Assembly: GCA_039000515.1 (NCBI GenBank)
Contig: JBCFYV010000001.1
Location: 18,577,928 to 18,641,927 of the forward strand
DNA: 64,000 bases
DNA from: Timema cristinae
Lineage: Eukaryota; Arthropoda; Insecta; Phasmatodea; Timematidae
Direction: 5' to 3'
In this document: positions 1 to 12,766 of the stretch, piece by piece
How positions within the stretch are numbered: the stretch's first letter is position 1
How the letters are laid out: every line of letters starts with the position of its first letter
The notes under the pieces: model-generated
Told to the model about the DNA's origin: nothing
Databases searched by the model: none
The model's input: only the letters and a program-made list of their open reading frames with translations
Position numbers and translations under genes: made by a program

Positions 1-261
1 ATTAAGGAGCAAGAAAACCAAGGACTATGCTTGAGGGCAAGAGATGTAGGGCGACACCCCCCTCCCCCCTCACTCATATGTGGAGCTGGAGCCAGTCAAG
101 ATAGAAGATAGCCTCCTCCTCAGGGGGGGTTTCTGTCTTACCATTGGAGGATTAAACACAAGAGAGAAACTTGTTTGGGAAAAGAATGAAGCCATGATTT
201 ACTTAGAAATATCATTTGATTAAGATAACTGGCGTTTAATAAGGATTTTTTATAACCATAT

Positions 262-482
262 CTTAATACCGTTTATGCTATACGTATATGCAGTAACTAG
301 CTGGATGTATAAAGGATGTTGAAGGTTGAATTAAAAGGAAGTATACCCTCATTCACAATGTTGAACGTGGACAGCCATTTAGAAAAAATCACCATCAGTT
401 TAAACAAAATGGTTTCAAATCGCCTAATTATTCCACTGTCATCGTCAGTCCGGTCTAACTCGATAGTAACGCCTTAGGACTT
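262..482 (-). mobile_element. Family A SINE, diverged copy
   Basis: Read on the minus strand, this carries a tRNA-like head (near 400-480), the family A body (GAAGGTTGAATT and AGGAAGT..ACCC on the plus strand) and a decayed tail (CCGTTTATGCTATACG near 269). The order matches the well-preserved copies at 26-31 kb. It is among the oldest-looking copies, with many substitutions, and has no coding capacity. Confidence 0.6.
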
Positions 483-499
483 AGGCGATTCAACCACAT

Positions 500-576
500 A
501 ACAGGGTTTCTAACCCCGATCTTCCCATCATTGTCAGTCAGGCCTAGCACCAAATTGACGCGTAAGGGCCTAGACC
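500..576 (-). mobile_element. Family A SINE head fragment
   Basis: A second tRNA-like head lies directly beside the previous copy: AACCCCGATCTTCCCATCAT, then AGTC..GGCCTAG and GACGCGTAAGGGCCTAGAC, the reverse complement of the B box to A box region of family A. Body and tail are missing, so this is a fragment or part of a tandem insertion. Confidence 0.5.
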
Positions 577-650
577 AGGGGTCCCCAACATTATTCTCGC
601 AGGCGCCATGGCATCCGCTGAGCGTGTTGCGCCGGCCCACCACTTTTTGA
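576..650. mobile_element. Possible hAT-type terminal sequence
   Basis: CAGGGGTCCCCAAC at 576-589 resembles the terminal inverted repeats of many hAT elements, and the next 60 bases are GC-rich, unlike the surroundings. I did not find the matching inverted end downstream, so at most this is one end of a broken element. Confidence 0.3.
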
Positions 651-1247
651 CCACAGTTAGAAAGTTCTTGACTAATAATTTTAATCTGTCACTTTTCCGA
701 CCAAAATCAAGTTTGTGCTTATCTCCAGGTATGCTGTTCTCAAGAAGTTGATGATTAAAACCCCCCCGCCCCTCTTTTCAATCCCTTCCTCTTATTCTTC
801 TTTCTTTGCTGGCTCATTTTCAAAATGTACTTTATTACTCGGAACTACCATTATACTCATTAATACTAATACTTCATATTTCCTTTGTAAATATCGTGAC
901 ATGGGTCTAGCCAGTTTTGTTGCCTGAATAAACACAGAATTAATATATACTTTAAAAATGTACCTAAGCACCAAAATGGGGGTGAGTAGACACATTATTT
1001 CCTTGTGTCTTTATTTTGGTCTCGCTAAAACCTTAAATTAAGCAGTGTTTTTTATTTATTGGCATTGACATTTGGTTTGGTAAAAATTGTTTCAATTGTT
1101 TAAATTTGAGTTATTTTATATGCGAATTTAAAAGAGATTTTTTTTAAATCTTAAACTCACCAGTTTTTTTTTAAAAAAATATTTTTTTGTGTGTGTTATT
1201 TGCATTATGAATTATGTTTGGTTATAAATTTACCTTGAAAAAGTGAT

Positions 1248-1412
1248 TGGTGCCCGCCGTACTACCGTTAGTTTTGAATGTGCTCTAAGGTACAATAAGG
1301 TTGAGGATCTTTGATCTAGACCATTCGATAACCCAAGTGGGATTTGGACTCTGATATACCTTTCATCAGCAGTCCATTCTAGATTGAGCGATGCCTTAGA
1401 CCACCGATGCCA
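1248..1412 (-). mobile_element. Family A SINE, internally deleted
   Basis: The tail (TGGTGCCCGCCGTACTACCG, minus-strand sense) is joined to the head (GGGATTTGGACTCTGATATA, CATCAGCAGTCCATTCTAG, GATGCCTTAGACCACCGATG) with most of the body missing. The head corresponds to the tRNA-like A and B boxes of family A. Confidence 0.55.
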
Positions 1413-1575
1413 GCTCTCCACTTCTCTCAAAGATGTCATCAAAACGAATTTCCTCTCCAGTCTACATCTTCCTCGCATCTTACACACTCTCGCCCACCGA
1501 GAGACTGACGGACTGCTGCCGCGGGACAACGGATGGTTGAGACTTTCGAAAAAAAAAAAAAAAAAATGAAAAAAA
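1413..1575 (+). other. GC-richer segment ending in an 18-base A run
   Basis: About 130 bases of mixed composition end in A18 (1549-1566), then TG and A8. Directional A tails like this mark retroposed sequences, but no parent gene or SINE head is recognisable. It adjoins the head end of the preceding family A copy. It may be an unrelated retropseudogene or simply an A tract. Confidence 0.3.
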
Positions 1576-1950
1576 AGGCGTTTCTTCAAGGTAGCGCACA
1601 TAGACTGAACCGGCGTGGGAAATTAACTTGGTAGTCATCTGAGCTGAAGGTTAAATACTGGGGCACGTGCTGCTTTTTTCAGCTTGTGGATGTTGCATCA
1701 GGAGGGGACCAAGCAGGCAGCCCCCAACACACAGGCTAGCTTCTAGAATCTAGATCACCCTGATCTCAACACCATAGACCCAGGTGGTCAATCTAGCAAC
1801 AATTTTCAATTGCTCACTTAAGAATACAATATCGTTCTTAAAAATCGATGTTATGACGCTTCTAAACTCTCCAATATATATATATAACTTTCAAATAATA
1901 TCTGAATGTCACCAAAATAACCTTGATCGATCATAATCTATAGAAATTTG

Positions 1951-2195
1951 GCCGATCTCAGGGTCTTGGAGTAAAGATGTTCACCTCAGGACACGATTTT
2001 CATGGGTTAAAACCCAGCTGGGGTCGTCGGAATTTTCTTGAGCGATAAAAATCCGTTGTATAACTTCCGTCGGAGGGGAAGTAAGGCCGTCGATAACATG
2101 ACGATTGTGGCATGTAAAAGAACCCTGAAAGGTATGTGAAAATACCTTTCTAGGTGAAACTGTTAGACCCTTTCACTCTCGCTCATAGAAATTCT
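1951..2195 (+). mobile_element. Family B SINE
   Basis: tRNA-like head (CTTGGAGTAAAGATGTTCAC, then B-box-like GGGTTAAAACCCAGCTGGGG), followed by AAAATCCGTTGTATAACTTC and the family B core GTGGCATGTAAAAGAACCCT, GTGAAAATACCTTTC and CTCTCGCTCATA. The same order of blocks recurs at 24.7 kb (+), 11.6 kb (-) and 59.4 kb (-). Transcription from an internal RNA polymerase III promoter is inferred from the head. Confidence 0.75.
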
Positions 2196-2276
2196 CGTTT
2201 ACTGATATAATCAATCGGTTCAGAAAGTGCAAGTTAAATATCTCAAATAGATTAATATACATGTAATAATTTTTTC

Positions 2277-2492
2277 ACCACTGTGTCTCACTAGATGTTC
2301 AGGTTGTAAGCACTTATGATAACTGCACTAATGGGGTAGGGATGAGTAAGGAGGAGTTTTTGAATTAATCTACCAGCATTGGCATTGGAGGAGAGTGGGG
2401 GAAACTCTTTAGTAAAAACCACTCTCTGTACACCTATTGGGAACTCAAAGCCTCCCCCCCCCCCCGTCAATAGTAATTCAGACAAGATGAGA
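2277..2492 (-). mobile_element. Family A SINE
   Basis: Tail first on the plus strand (ACCACTGTGTCTCACTAG, GGTTGTAAGCACTTATG), then the body (TAGGGATGAG, GAGAGTGGGG, TTTAGTAAAAACCACTCTCT) and a decayed head interrupted by a C13-like run near 2453-2465. Orientation is minus. The C run is an odd expansion inside the head. Confidence 0.7.
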
Positions 2493-3926
2493 CTTTCTTC
2501 TTGGTTTAGGTACTTGATGTGGGCTATAAGGTCCTCATATTATCAATTTAAAAAAAAAGATAGGTAGTAATTAATCCCGTCTCTTTGCCACATTAGGAAA
2601 AATTAAATCCTCTCTTGAGAGGAGGGGTATGGGCCAGGGGTTGGTGTTTAAGGAGGAGGTGTTGTGATCAATGATGAATTTTGGGGTTGAATTGGTAAAT
2701 TTTTTTTGTCAAATTTAATTTTAAAAAACCTCTTAGTTTTCTTTGAATCTAATTTTCTTTGACTCACAACAACCAAATATTATTTAATAAAACATTTTTA
2801 GATAAAAACCCCACATTGTTTCAGTAAATAATAGCCGTTAGATTTAAGAGAAAGAAAAAAAATCGTTAATTTTATTCTCTCGAAAATTTGTAACCACATA
2901 TCTGTGAATATAAGCCATGGAAATGATTTTATAATCATAGACAATGTATGGTTATAAAGTTTATTTTCAATGCATATCCAAAAACACGTCTTTTTTTAAG
3001 TCCAAAATTGATAAAACTCTACCATTTTCTGTAATGTTTTTATAGGTAATGATAATATCTATAAAAAGCGAAAGCTGCAGGTCACATACATTGATATATA
3101 AATACATTAAAGCAGATCTAATAACTTTTTTTACATTTCTGATCTCTTCCTAATAAATGTGATCGTATCTACACGATTGTGATCAGTTTATAAACACATA
3201 TGAAATCGCACTTTTTCTGAAATAACATTTTGTTTCAAGCCTATTTGCTTATTTTTATATTCACATACTTATTTTGAATTAGCACTCAATGTAACAAAAA
3301 GATATATAAAATATTTTCAACTAAACAAAATCCATAGCAATCAAAACAAAACTCATCGAAGCGTATCTTGGCTCCGTGATTAGTTAATTGGATAACCGAT
3401 GCAGCCTCACAAACAACCAGATTACAAGCGCACTATTATTTCATAACAACACATTACACTATATCCCGACCACTGACAGTGTACACAATCTGATTCCCAC
3501 TAATATACGCGGGCGTGTATGAAATGTATGGATATATTATGTATATTGTGTGCGCGTGTGAAAGTCCCTTTGATTAACTTTATGGACGCATCAAACAGTC
3601 TAGCAGGAGATTTTGGCGTGTAATCTCATCACACACCAACCAACCACCCATTACAATGAGCAGCAGAAATAAGGGTTGGAGAGGGGGGGGGGTTCAGAGA
3701 AGTGTAGAGGGGGTGGGAAGGGGTTGTCCGAAGCAATTTGAATCAGTTGGCGTGCTAATCCCTTAGACATGTCCTAAGGGCATAACGACATAACTAGCCC
3801 TATTTCAGGGCAATCGTCATTGCAGTTGAGATGTTTTGGTTCGTTATTTTGGTTGAATTGTAAGACGAAAGCTTTATAAAATAAAATATATATCTCAGTT
3901 AATGGTTTATTAGTTAGATTAAATTC
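2493..3926. other. AT-rich sequence without recognised genes
   Basis: No frame of interest. A G-rich tract near 3679-3720 (G9 and further G runs) could form a G-quadruplex. Nothing else is recognised. Confidence 0.5.
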
Positions 3927-4312
3927 TTAAGGTAAGTGTGTAGTGGACGGGGAGGATGTGATTTTGTAGTTTTAATATCATAACATATTTCTAATCAAAA
4001 TAAATAAGATATTGCTCCAGTATAAATATAGAGTTTAATTTTCTTCGTAAGGTGATATCAACAGTTGTTGAATATCTGTCAAGGGTGTCCTGGAATTTAT
4101 TGACAACGCTTTCTCTTCGTTAAAAAGTTTCTCATCTAATGCTGTTATGCTCACCATGACATATATTCAACAATGTTGATATCACCATGTGAAGAAAATT
4201 AAACTCGATGTTTCTACTAGAGCAATACTATACTTATTTTGGCCTAAAATATGTTTTGCTATAAAAAAAAACGCTGTTCCTTTCTCAGTTTTATACACTG
4301 ATCTACCTTTGA
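3927..4312. mobile_element. M1 foldback MITE, copy 1
   Basis: Starts TTAAGGT at 3927. Internal arms at about 4033-4082 (GTTTAATTTTCTTCG, GATATCAACAGTTGTTGAAT) and about 4160-4205 (ATTCAACAATGTTGATATCA, GAAGAAAATTAAAC) are inverted to each other, making a long hairpin. The outer parts (ATTGCTCCAGTATAAA and TTTCTACTAGAGCAATA) are also inverted. The right end (CTACCTTTGA, near 4312) is decayed. It has no coding capacity and would need a transposase supplied in trans. Confidence 0.8.
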
Positions 4313-4746
4313 CGTGGTGGCAAGCCAAGATAAGATTTCCCATTTTAATGTATTTACGTTTTATTAATTGAATTTTAAAGATAAATCATTGAAACCAAAA
4401 CCCAAATCTTTTAAATAATTCTAAAAATAGTCTTACCTTTTCGATGTGTTATTTTTTTATTTTTAAGTAAGTTTTAATTATTTTTTCCTTGTAAATCGTC
4501 TAAAGCTCTATTTAAGTTAATTGCCAGTTGGTATTTTCCTGTAAGGATGTAGATTAAACAGCCCATGGAATCATATGTATACCTATAATATAAAATCAGA
4601 AAAATATAGTTTAGAAATGTTAATCGATCCTTTCCAGGTGCAATTAGTAGAGTGAGTGTGTGTACTCGTTAGAAGACGAGGGGAAGTGTTATCAGCACAT
4701 GGACAAGAGACATCACATTGTAGCTATTAATTTTCTTCCTTTTTTT

Positions 4747-4768
4747 CTCTCTCTCTCTCTCTCTCTCT
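4747..4768. repeat. (TC)n microsatellite
   Basis: Uninterrupted TC dinucleotides within a longer pyrimidine tract (4733-4770). Confidence 0.9.
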
Positions 4769-4769
4769 A

Positions 4770-7700
4770 TTATACATTTGCGTATAAGGGGGATAGTGCT
4801 TTGAGTGCTTAGGTCCATCAAGATAAGATGCAACACGCTTTGCAAAATAGTTTTAGATTTACCAAATAGGCAATTTCATTACCATCTAAACTTATCCTAA
4901 ACTGTTTCTCCTTTGTCAAAAATGTTAATCAATGTACAGAAGAACTAACCTCTACTTGAACATTAAACTCCTTTAATCACAATCGGGATTCAAACCATGG
5001 ACCCTCAATCTTAAATAGACCTCTTAAGAGACGTTTTTTATGCATCAATTTCATAATCACTGTCAAACGATCTTTTGTGCATTTCATAATACAAACGTCA
5101 ACAAATTTGAGTGAAATTTAATTTTGCAACTTTTTAAAATGTTTATAATAAAAAATTAATTATAATTATATTACAAATGCCAACATATTTTAATATAAAC
5201 GAAATAGACGAGATGTAAAAAAAACACTTAACTTTGTAAAATATCTTGGTACATCTAATTTTGCTCAAATGTCAATTTAATATTAGGTTTTTAAAAATAT
5301 TGTCATGCAGAAGGTCATTTCGCAAACAAAATGGCTACTCTCAATATTTCGGCAAAATGGCTTTAAGGGCTCTGGTCTGATGCGTTAATTAACATTTTTT
5401 CTAATATCTCCGAAACTATTTGAGATATTAAATTACTTAGCATTACAAATATGTATATAATAATTAATACAAATATTTTAATCGAAACATATTTTTATAA
5501 AATCAATAACTTTCAATCCCTACGAATTAATATATATTTTGTTTATATTATTAAAATTAGAGGTCAAATCTTCTGTCCTGTTTTCAAGTTTTATTACTTC
5601 TTACTAATTTGATTTTACCTTTACACAAGCAACACCAAATAGTCAAAAACTAGTATTCACTATAGTTAATATTGCACTTTCACATTCTTTCATTAGTTAT
5701 TGATTCCATAGATTTCTTTCTACTTCCCTCCATTCATTTCTAGTAATACAATTTTCATAAATTGGAACATGTAAAACAGATCGCAGTTTCCAAGCTGTCA
5801 GCAAATGGTTCAAATATCATTTTATTAAGGTATTTAAAACATTAAACTGTTTGAAATGCTGTTAGGTGGACAAAGATGCGCCTCTTTTCTCATTGATTCT
5901 ATATCATTGTATATTATTTTATTCGTGTTCTTATGTGGAGTGGTGATGATACAATGTACATTATTCCTTTTAAAATATTACAGTTTATAGAAAGAAAAAG
6001 AAAGTCTGTGCGGTGCACCGTACCATTTATTTTAATACTTAATTAATAAAAATTTTAAAGATTCAATCAAATAAATTAAAATTTCCGTTACAGGAATAGT
6101 TGGCTTAATTAAATAAAAATGTATGCATAGGTAATTTTTTTTTATGTTTTATAAATAACAAATTATTCTTTTTCCTAAATATTTTGATTGAAAAATTATC
6201 TTCAAAAATTAATTGCTAACGTAACTAATTTTAAGTCGAAGATTTCTGGTTAAGACTGACAGTTCAATTCAATATTACAGTATTTCAATTTTTTTTGTTT
6301 ACATCCAATTAAAATGAACGAAACAACACGGTTAACATTTCCAAAGGGTATATATTAAAATGTCGCTTCTAGGTCTCCCATGTACCCTTCTCAAAAATAA
6401 TGTTTCCAAAAATTAGAAATGACATACAGCTCCATTCCAACAAATACCAGTATGGACGCGCTATACATATTTATGAGAAAAATATTCTTCTTGTAGGCTG
6501 TAATAAGGTCTTCACAAATAGTAATGGTAATAAGAGTGAAACGAAAATAAAAAGATTCCCTGTCTTACACGCTCCGATTCCAGTTTTTCAACCTCCTAGG
6601 CACAAAATGTTTCATTTTCCCGCGTTGAATGAGTGAGTTCCATGGTGACTTTCATGGCCAACTTAAGCTACTCTACCTCCCATCCCCCCCCCCCCCTACC
6701 ATAACATTCTCACAAGCAGTCCTGTATCGTATAAACACATTCTGAATAAATTGGACTTTTAAGGAAGGACCAAAAGGAAAGCGAGCTAGGATCAGTATTT
6801 TTGAAATTCTCATAATAAGTTTTTTATACAATTTATTAAAATATTTTTTATAAATAAAATTAGTCTCAAAAATTTTTTAATACTTGTGATGGGCATTCTG
6901 AGATATAATAAGATTTTTTTTTTCTGAAGATAAACAGTTTCTAATCATATATATCACTATATTCAAAAGATGAAAATGAAACTAACGTACAAACTTGAAA
7001 ACTCGGGACATCTCTTTGGTATTAGTTAAATTTTAATAGATGTAAAGTTTCCAAGAACATTATTTTTTTAAATAACATAAAATCTTTCACATCTATATAC
7101 ATATTTGAGTTTAATACTTTTTTTTTGTAGCATGAGTATACACCTTGAGGCAACCAAACACAAATACGATTTGGCCTTATGAGTTATGACGGCTAGCCGG
7201 GTTCTGAAAACTTGCTCACAGCTTCCATGCTTAATGTTGTTAAAATATTTAGTTTGGACTCCCAAAATGATAAATAATATTCGTAAATATAAGGTGATCC
7301 TCTAAAAGTTTCCATTTTTGATGGAAACAGGAATGCATAGTAATATTGAGTATTATTCACGTAGCGCCGATTTTTTGTTTCAATTTGTTTCAAAGTTTAG
7401 CATAACCAAGGGTTAAATATTCTATAAGCTAACTTTATCCACGAATTAAATTGTGATTTGACATAGTTTGGGCACATATGTAAAGTCCCAGATAAGGGTC
7501 AAGTAATAACCATGTTTAGTAGCACTCTTATACAAACTTAACAAAATACAATTTTCAAATTATTTCATTTTAAATTAAACCAACATTTTTAAGGTTCAAA
7601 TAGGCCTATTAAGTGTTTAATCGCTCAAGATTCTAGGTGAGAAATTCTCATTTCAAACTGGTTTCATCTTCAAAGAAACAAGGCACTATTAGATTTAATT

Positions 7701-9297
7701 GTTTTTAAATACCTCAAATGAAAAATTAAAGCTCTACATAGGTAATTGAACCCAAAATATTGGCCCGGCAACAAAATAATATATCACTACTATCCAGGTT
7801 GACATTGTGTGAAAGAACGTATTATACTCAGTATTTTTTTAATCTGAATTTATGTAGAACTTGTGAAATTGTCAGTTACTCAGAGTTATCAGAAACATAA
7901 CAAGGTGACACATTTTGTGATACTGAATTGTGTAAGTTTTAATAGCGTAGGGTCCTCGCAATTCAGGGGTGTATTTGCGGATCCAAGATGTCCGGGACTA
8001 CAAATACGATGGACCTTAGTCAGTCCTCCTCAGCCACTGTTAGGTCACACGGCTTAAAATACAATGGTCCGTATCGTTTTATGGAACTTATTCTCTATTC
8101 TGTAACAGATACTCATCTTCACCCTTCCCCCACAACCACCATTGTCATGTCATTAAGAAAGAGGCAAATGAAAACTACTATATATTTTATCTTGAAGTAA
8201 AGAGTAAAGCTCGTTGCTAGTTCTCAAATAGTTAAACATCTTCTGTTGTGATCCTGTCAAAAATTACTGTATTTGTAAGAGGAACGCTCAATCCAAAGCT
8301 CTTTTTCATCAACCTGAGTCTCATTACATTATAAATATGATTAAAAGTAATTGAAAATTTGTTAGTGTATCATTTAACTTTTTTATTTTCTATAAATGAA
8401 ATTTAATCTAAATGTTTTTAAGTAAATTTCTAGAATCAATCAATTTTATTTTGGCATAAGCCATATTTTGAAATTACGCACCGTAGAATTAAATATTGCG
8501 TTAGAGCTGAATGTCAGCGCGGGAGTTTTCACTCAATTACTGAAGCGGGCTGCTTTACATAAGTTATAAATACCACTGGAGATATATTTAAAACTAAAGT
8601 GATGTAGTGAGATGAATTATTAATTATACTTTTTTGTTGTAAATTTAATCTGGAGCACATTTCAACTGCGTTTTCGTTGATTAAGTCACCATCTAGTCTA
8701 CTTAAATATACGTTTCTACTTGCACTGACTTAAGAAAAGTTCTTCTGAATTGTTATACAATAGCTGGGAGTCTTATTTTATATTTATTTAAATTTGTAAA
8801 ATTATTTCACATTCACTACTTGTGACGATTAAATAACTAGTAATGGTCAGTATTCAATAAACAAATTATTTATGTTTTGTCTTAAGAAATTGTTTATGAA
8901 CAAAACAAAGAAACAACCAAAGGGACTGGTTTATAATTAATGCCATCGTATATCTTCCCGATCTATGTATTATGGACACCCTGAGACTTAATAAGGGGAA
9001 CTGTTTGGTTACAATTTAATAAAAATAAGCATTTATGATTAAGTTGATGGCTTTATTTTAGTTTAAAGACGATTGGGCAGCCCAAATCTAACAAGCGCAC
9101 TGGGATTTCTCCCCGTTTTCTGACGGCCAGTCTCTCATTGTACTCAATTTATCGAAATGAATATTTAATTTAAATTATGCACTATTCACAAGATTTTTCA
9201 AATTATGGTTAAAAACCTCAAATAAAAATTGTATATATGTATAGTCTTTAATTTTCAAGGTTTTATCCAATACTCTTCCATAGTAAATACCCTGGAA
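4770..9297. other. 4.5 kb AT-rich sequence, nothing recognised
   Basis: Mostly A/T with many short homopolymers and a C14 run near 6681-6694. I see no repeat family shared with the rest of the window and no coding remnant. A weak B-box-like word at 4982-5000 (CGGGATTCAAACCATGGACC) may be a worn tRNA-like fragment. Confidence 0.5.
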
Positions 9298-9298
9298 T

Positions 9299-9369
9299 TA
9301 TAAACCGAACGGGTAGCAAGACTTTTGGTGCTAAGTAGACTATTATTATTATTATTATTATTATTATAT
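9299..9369 (+). mobile_element. Orphan 3' tail of SINE A/C plus (ATT)n
   Basis: ATAAACCGAACGGGTAGCAA, then ACTTTTGGTGCTAAG and (ATT)n. This is the conserved tail shared by families A and C without a body or head, consistent with extreme 5' truncation during target-primed reverse transcription or with the 3' end of the partner LINE. Confidence 0.7.
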
Positions 9370-10516
9370 TATTAATATGGATAGATACCCAAACAAACTA
9401 CGTTGTAAGGCGTGATAATTAAAATAATCCTAGATTTACTGAAATTTAAAAAACATAATTGCTCTTCCCTCCAATCATAATATGTTAAAAGTAACAGTTT
9501 AAGATCACATAGCTTGATGCATGAATACGTTAGAACTGTCTAGAAATGCTCACTAAGATAAGGCTTTTCCTATGAATATTGGATTGAATATGCTCTGCAA
9601 GCTTAGCTTTCAACCTTTCTATCTCCTGAGGAAGAGTATATATAGCTTTATCTTTCCTTAGTCGTTTCCAATTAATAAGATTCCTTCTTGATTAAATATA
9701 TTTTTCTTCTTAAATAAATGAAGGCCTGAGTGTCTATTGTAGACATGTCATTAAGGCCATATTTCTAAAACTTTGAAATAACAGTCCGAACTAATTACAA
9801 CTCGTGTCACTGCGCACTCGCTTTTTCTCATCACGTCAAGACAATGTAGCCTTACCGTTTCCAAAACACAAAAGGACTAATACGAAGACTCGTAGTCCTA
9901 TTTTCAAGAACCCGGGCCTTTACAAAGTGAAAGTGAAAACCCACTAGAAGAAACCTAACTAAGAAAAAAAGAAAAGGTATGCCATTGTCTTCGGTCAGCT
10001 TTTGAATTGATTCACTGAGACAATCGTGTGATATGCATCTGTGGTATGGTAATTCAAGGGAAGCCATTACTTATATTATAAAAAAATAGATAGAGCACAG
10101 TCACGAAGTGCTATCTCCATTGGTCTAGCTGTGTTGAGTAAATATAGCCGCCTCTATTGCTGACAGATAGAGGCTACTACAACCAGGGTGAACCAGCAGC
10201 ATTAAATCTTGATGTAGTCACAGCACATGTGCGTACAAAGCAATACAGTTTTGATGATTTACTTTTGTTGATTTTATAAAATCATTTTTTTTAAAGTAAT
10301 TATGAATGTAAGGCTAAGAATGATGTCCTTTTTTTTTTAGTCACCGCGTTTCACAATACGTTCAGGTTGCTTTGTTAATTCACTGTAGAAGAATGATTTT
10401 TTTCCCACATTAATATTGCTTAAATATACTGTCAATAAAAATTAATAAAGTATATATAGTAAATTATCAATAATTCTCTTTCTGTGAGATTACGGTCTTG
10501 ATTTTTTTTTCCCCTA
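9370..10516. other. AT-rich sequence, nothing recognised
   Basis: No coding remnant or shared repeat is evident. A short inverted repeat CCTCTATTGCTGACAGATAG (10152-10171, stem CCTCTAT/ATAGAGG) stands out but has no further support. Confidence 0.4.
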
Positions 10517-10812
10517 ATACATGAAAAGGAGTAAAGAATAGAGACCATAATTTTCTTTTTTTCTAGAAATGAGTGAAAAAAAATTAATACTTTATTTTGA
10601 TACCTTAAATGAGAAAAGAATAACTACTTTTGTTTTGATACTTAAAATGAGAAAAGAATAGATATGTTTTTTTGTGATACTTGAATTGAAATTAAAAAAC
10701 TTTTCTTTTGATACCTGAAAGGAGTAAAGAATATATAGCTAATTTTCTTCTGATACCTGAAATGAGTAAGAATAGATACCTTTATACAGGTACTTAAAAT
10801 GAGCGAATAATC
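10517..10812 (+). repeat. About 38-bp AT-rich minisatellite, 7-8 imperfect units
   Basis: Units begin TGATACCTGAAATGAGTAAA or close variants at 10598, 10636, 10675, 10709, 10751 and about 10788, with more degenerate units upstream from 10517. Spacing is 34-42 bases. Each unit is a TGATAC..GA(A/G)TGAG..AAGAATA core followed by a T-rich spacer of variable length. Confidence 0.75.
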
Positions 10813-11592
10813 TATAATTTAATTTCCATATCGTACATTTTCTTTGAACGGTCTCAATATTAGAAAACTCCCCCAAGGATAGAGTTCATTAAGCGACTCT
10901 ACTTTTTCCAAAAATCACTTCCCAGCTCTCAAAACCGCCATCTAGAAACAATCGCAAAGAGAAAATATCGGGTGTTACGATCAGTGGTTCTTTTAAAAAA
11001 AAAACTCTCGCTAAAGGTTACAGGACATATTGACCAACAATGTTCATCTAGAGAGAGGAGAATCTCGTAAGAACAGCAAAACGATGATACGCCCCTCTCA
11101 GACATCGCTCAGGAAATCTGAAAATGTTTATCGTGACACGACCGAAACCACGACCGAAGTTATTCGGTGGAAGAACTAGACAACTCTCAACGATGGCTGC
11201 CACGTGGAAAGTCATATCATTGAATTATTATTTTGGCACGTGCGAGAAGTGTTGAGACGTGATTATTGAGAACCAGCCTACATCTTTATCAAGGTACCTA
11301 GATGATAGGTACAACTTACAAACTCTGTTAGATACTTAAAGTGATATTACAATAGAATAGAACACATAAAGTTTTGCATCACCTTAATCCTAGAGCAGGG
11401 AAGAATTCACTTAGGAGCATTGACCAATTTTATTATTTTATTACTACTATAATATAATTACTTATTGATAAAATCAGTGACAGCTGACTATCATATTACA
11501 TGACGTATGAATATGTGAAAGTATTGTTTCTCATTTATTTGAGGTAATTAACGTGAAATTTCTGAACTAACTGTTTATATCACGATAATTTC
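10813..11592. other. Unique sequence, more balanced composition at 10880-11280
   Basis: The patch 10880-11280 is noticeably richer in G/C and more complex than its surroundings and matches no repeat here. I could not find a supported reading frame in it. It could be regulatory, a fragment of an unrecognised exon, or an old repeat. Confidence 0.35.
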
Positions 11593-11823
11593 TATGAACG
11601 AGGTGAAAGGGCTTACCAATTTTGATGGAAAGGTATTTTTACGTATCTTACAGGGTTCTTTTACATGCCATAATTGACATTGGACCACCGCTTTATCTAC
11701 TCTCCGAAGGAAGTTGTGCTATGGATTTTATAGTACAAGAAAAATCCGTTAACCCCGGTTGGCTTTGAACCCAATATCATCGGGTATTTAGGCAAGCACT
11801 TTACCCGTAAACCTAGAAGTCAA
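11593..11823 (-). mobile_element. Family B SINE
   Basis: Minus-strand copy: AAAGGTATTTTTACGTATCT, TACAGGGTTCTTTTACATGC (core reversed), AGTTGTGCTATGGATTTTAT, and head ending CCCCGGTTGGCTTTGAACCC, GCAAGCACTTTACCC. It has the best-preserved family B head (A-box region GGGTAAAGTGCTTGCC and B box GGGTTCAAAGCC when reversed). Confidence 0.75.
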
Positions 11824-12499
11824 CAATATATGAAAGTAAATCTAGTAAGTGACTTTTAACCTAATTAATATATGCAAATGCATTTTTATTGAGTGTTAAG
11901 ACGGTCACAACTACCATACCTCATAATGTTAATGTACCACTCAGCAAAATTAGCATAACCTTGTTGTTAAAGTTAATTGAAGTGGAAATACGTATAAGAA
12001 AGTCAAAATACACATTTGCAACAATTTTGTGCTCTTATTCCAAAGCTCATTTATCTTTCGGTTATCATTGATAGTTGGCTGTAGCTACAAGTCCTTAAAA
12101 AAGTTCATAGTTTAATAAACTGACGTGGACTCTTGATGGACTAGAAAATAAAGAATTTACGGAGACGCAGAGGGGAGTGTTTATACCAGTATATGTCCCG
12201 CTCTATTTCATTCTAAGATTGTTCTCTGTCGAAAACAATGACTCCGTCAAAAAATTTGATTCGGTTAGAAATATCTTCTCTGCTTACTCATTCTGGAATG
12301 TACTGTGGGTAAATTAAACCCTTTCTCCTCTCTAACCCTTATTAAAAAAAAATAAGATGGAGTTGAAATGATTGGATTAGTAACTGTCACAGTTTCAAGC
12401 TACGTGGTCCCGATGTTTTATGTTTTAGGGAGTAAAAAAAACATATAAAAAACATGAGTTTATGATGTGTAGGAGAAAAGGGGTGTGGAGGTAGAACAA

Positions 12500-12710
12500 A
12501 ATCAGTTACATTCGGCGACACCGTAAAATTGTCACGTCTAAAATGGTGCATTCCACCGCGTCGCTCCCACTACGCATTCAACGAGTCGTCATCGTCATCC
12601 ATCGTCAGTCCCGTTGTGTTGTCCTGCGATTACTAGTCGGTCTCACAATACGCAGGAACTTCCTCATTTCAACCGCACACCGTTGTTACGTCGGATGACT
12701 GGGAATACAC
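12500..12710. other. CpG-containing GC-richer patch
   Basis: Between about 12510 and 12710 the sequence has many CG dinucleotides (CCGCGTCGCTCCC, ACGAGTCGTCATCG), in contrast to the AT-rich surroundings. It directly precedes M1 copy 2. No frame or known family is recognised. Confidence 0.35.
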
Positions 12711-12766
12711 GATCGGAGTTGAGAAGAAATGATATTATAATACAACGGTTTCCGTGATCAGAAAGT

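Noticed and set aside
4982..5040. SINE head at the B-box-like word CGGGATTCAAACCATGGACC
   Set aside because: No A box at the right distance and no body or tail match; too weak to annotate as an element.
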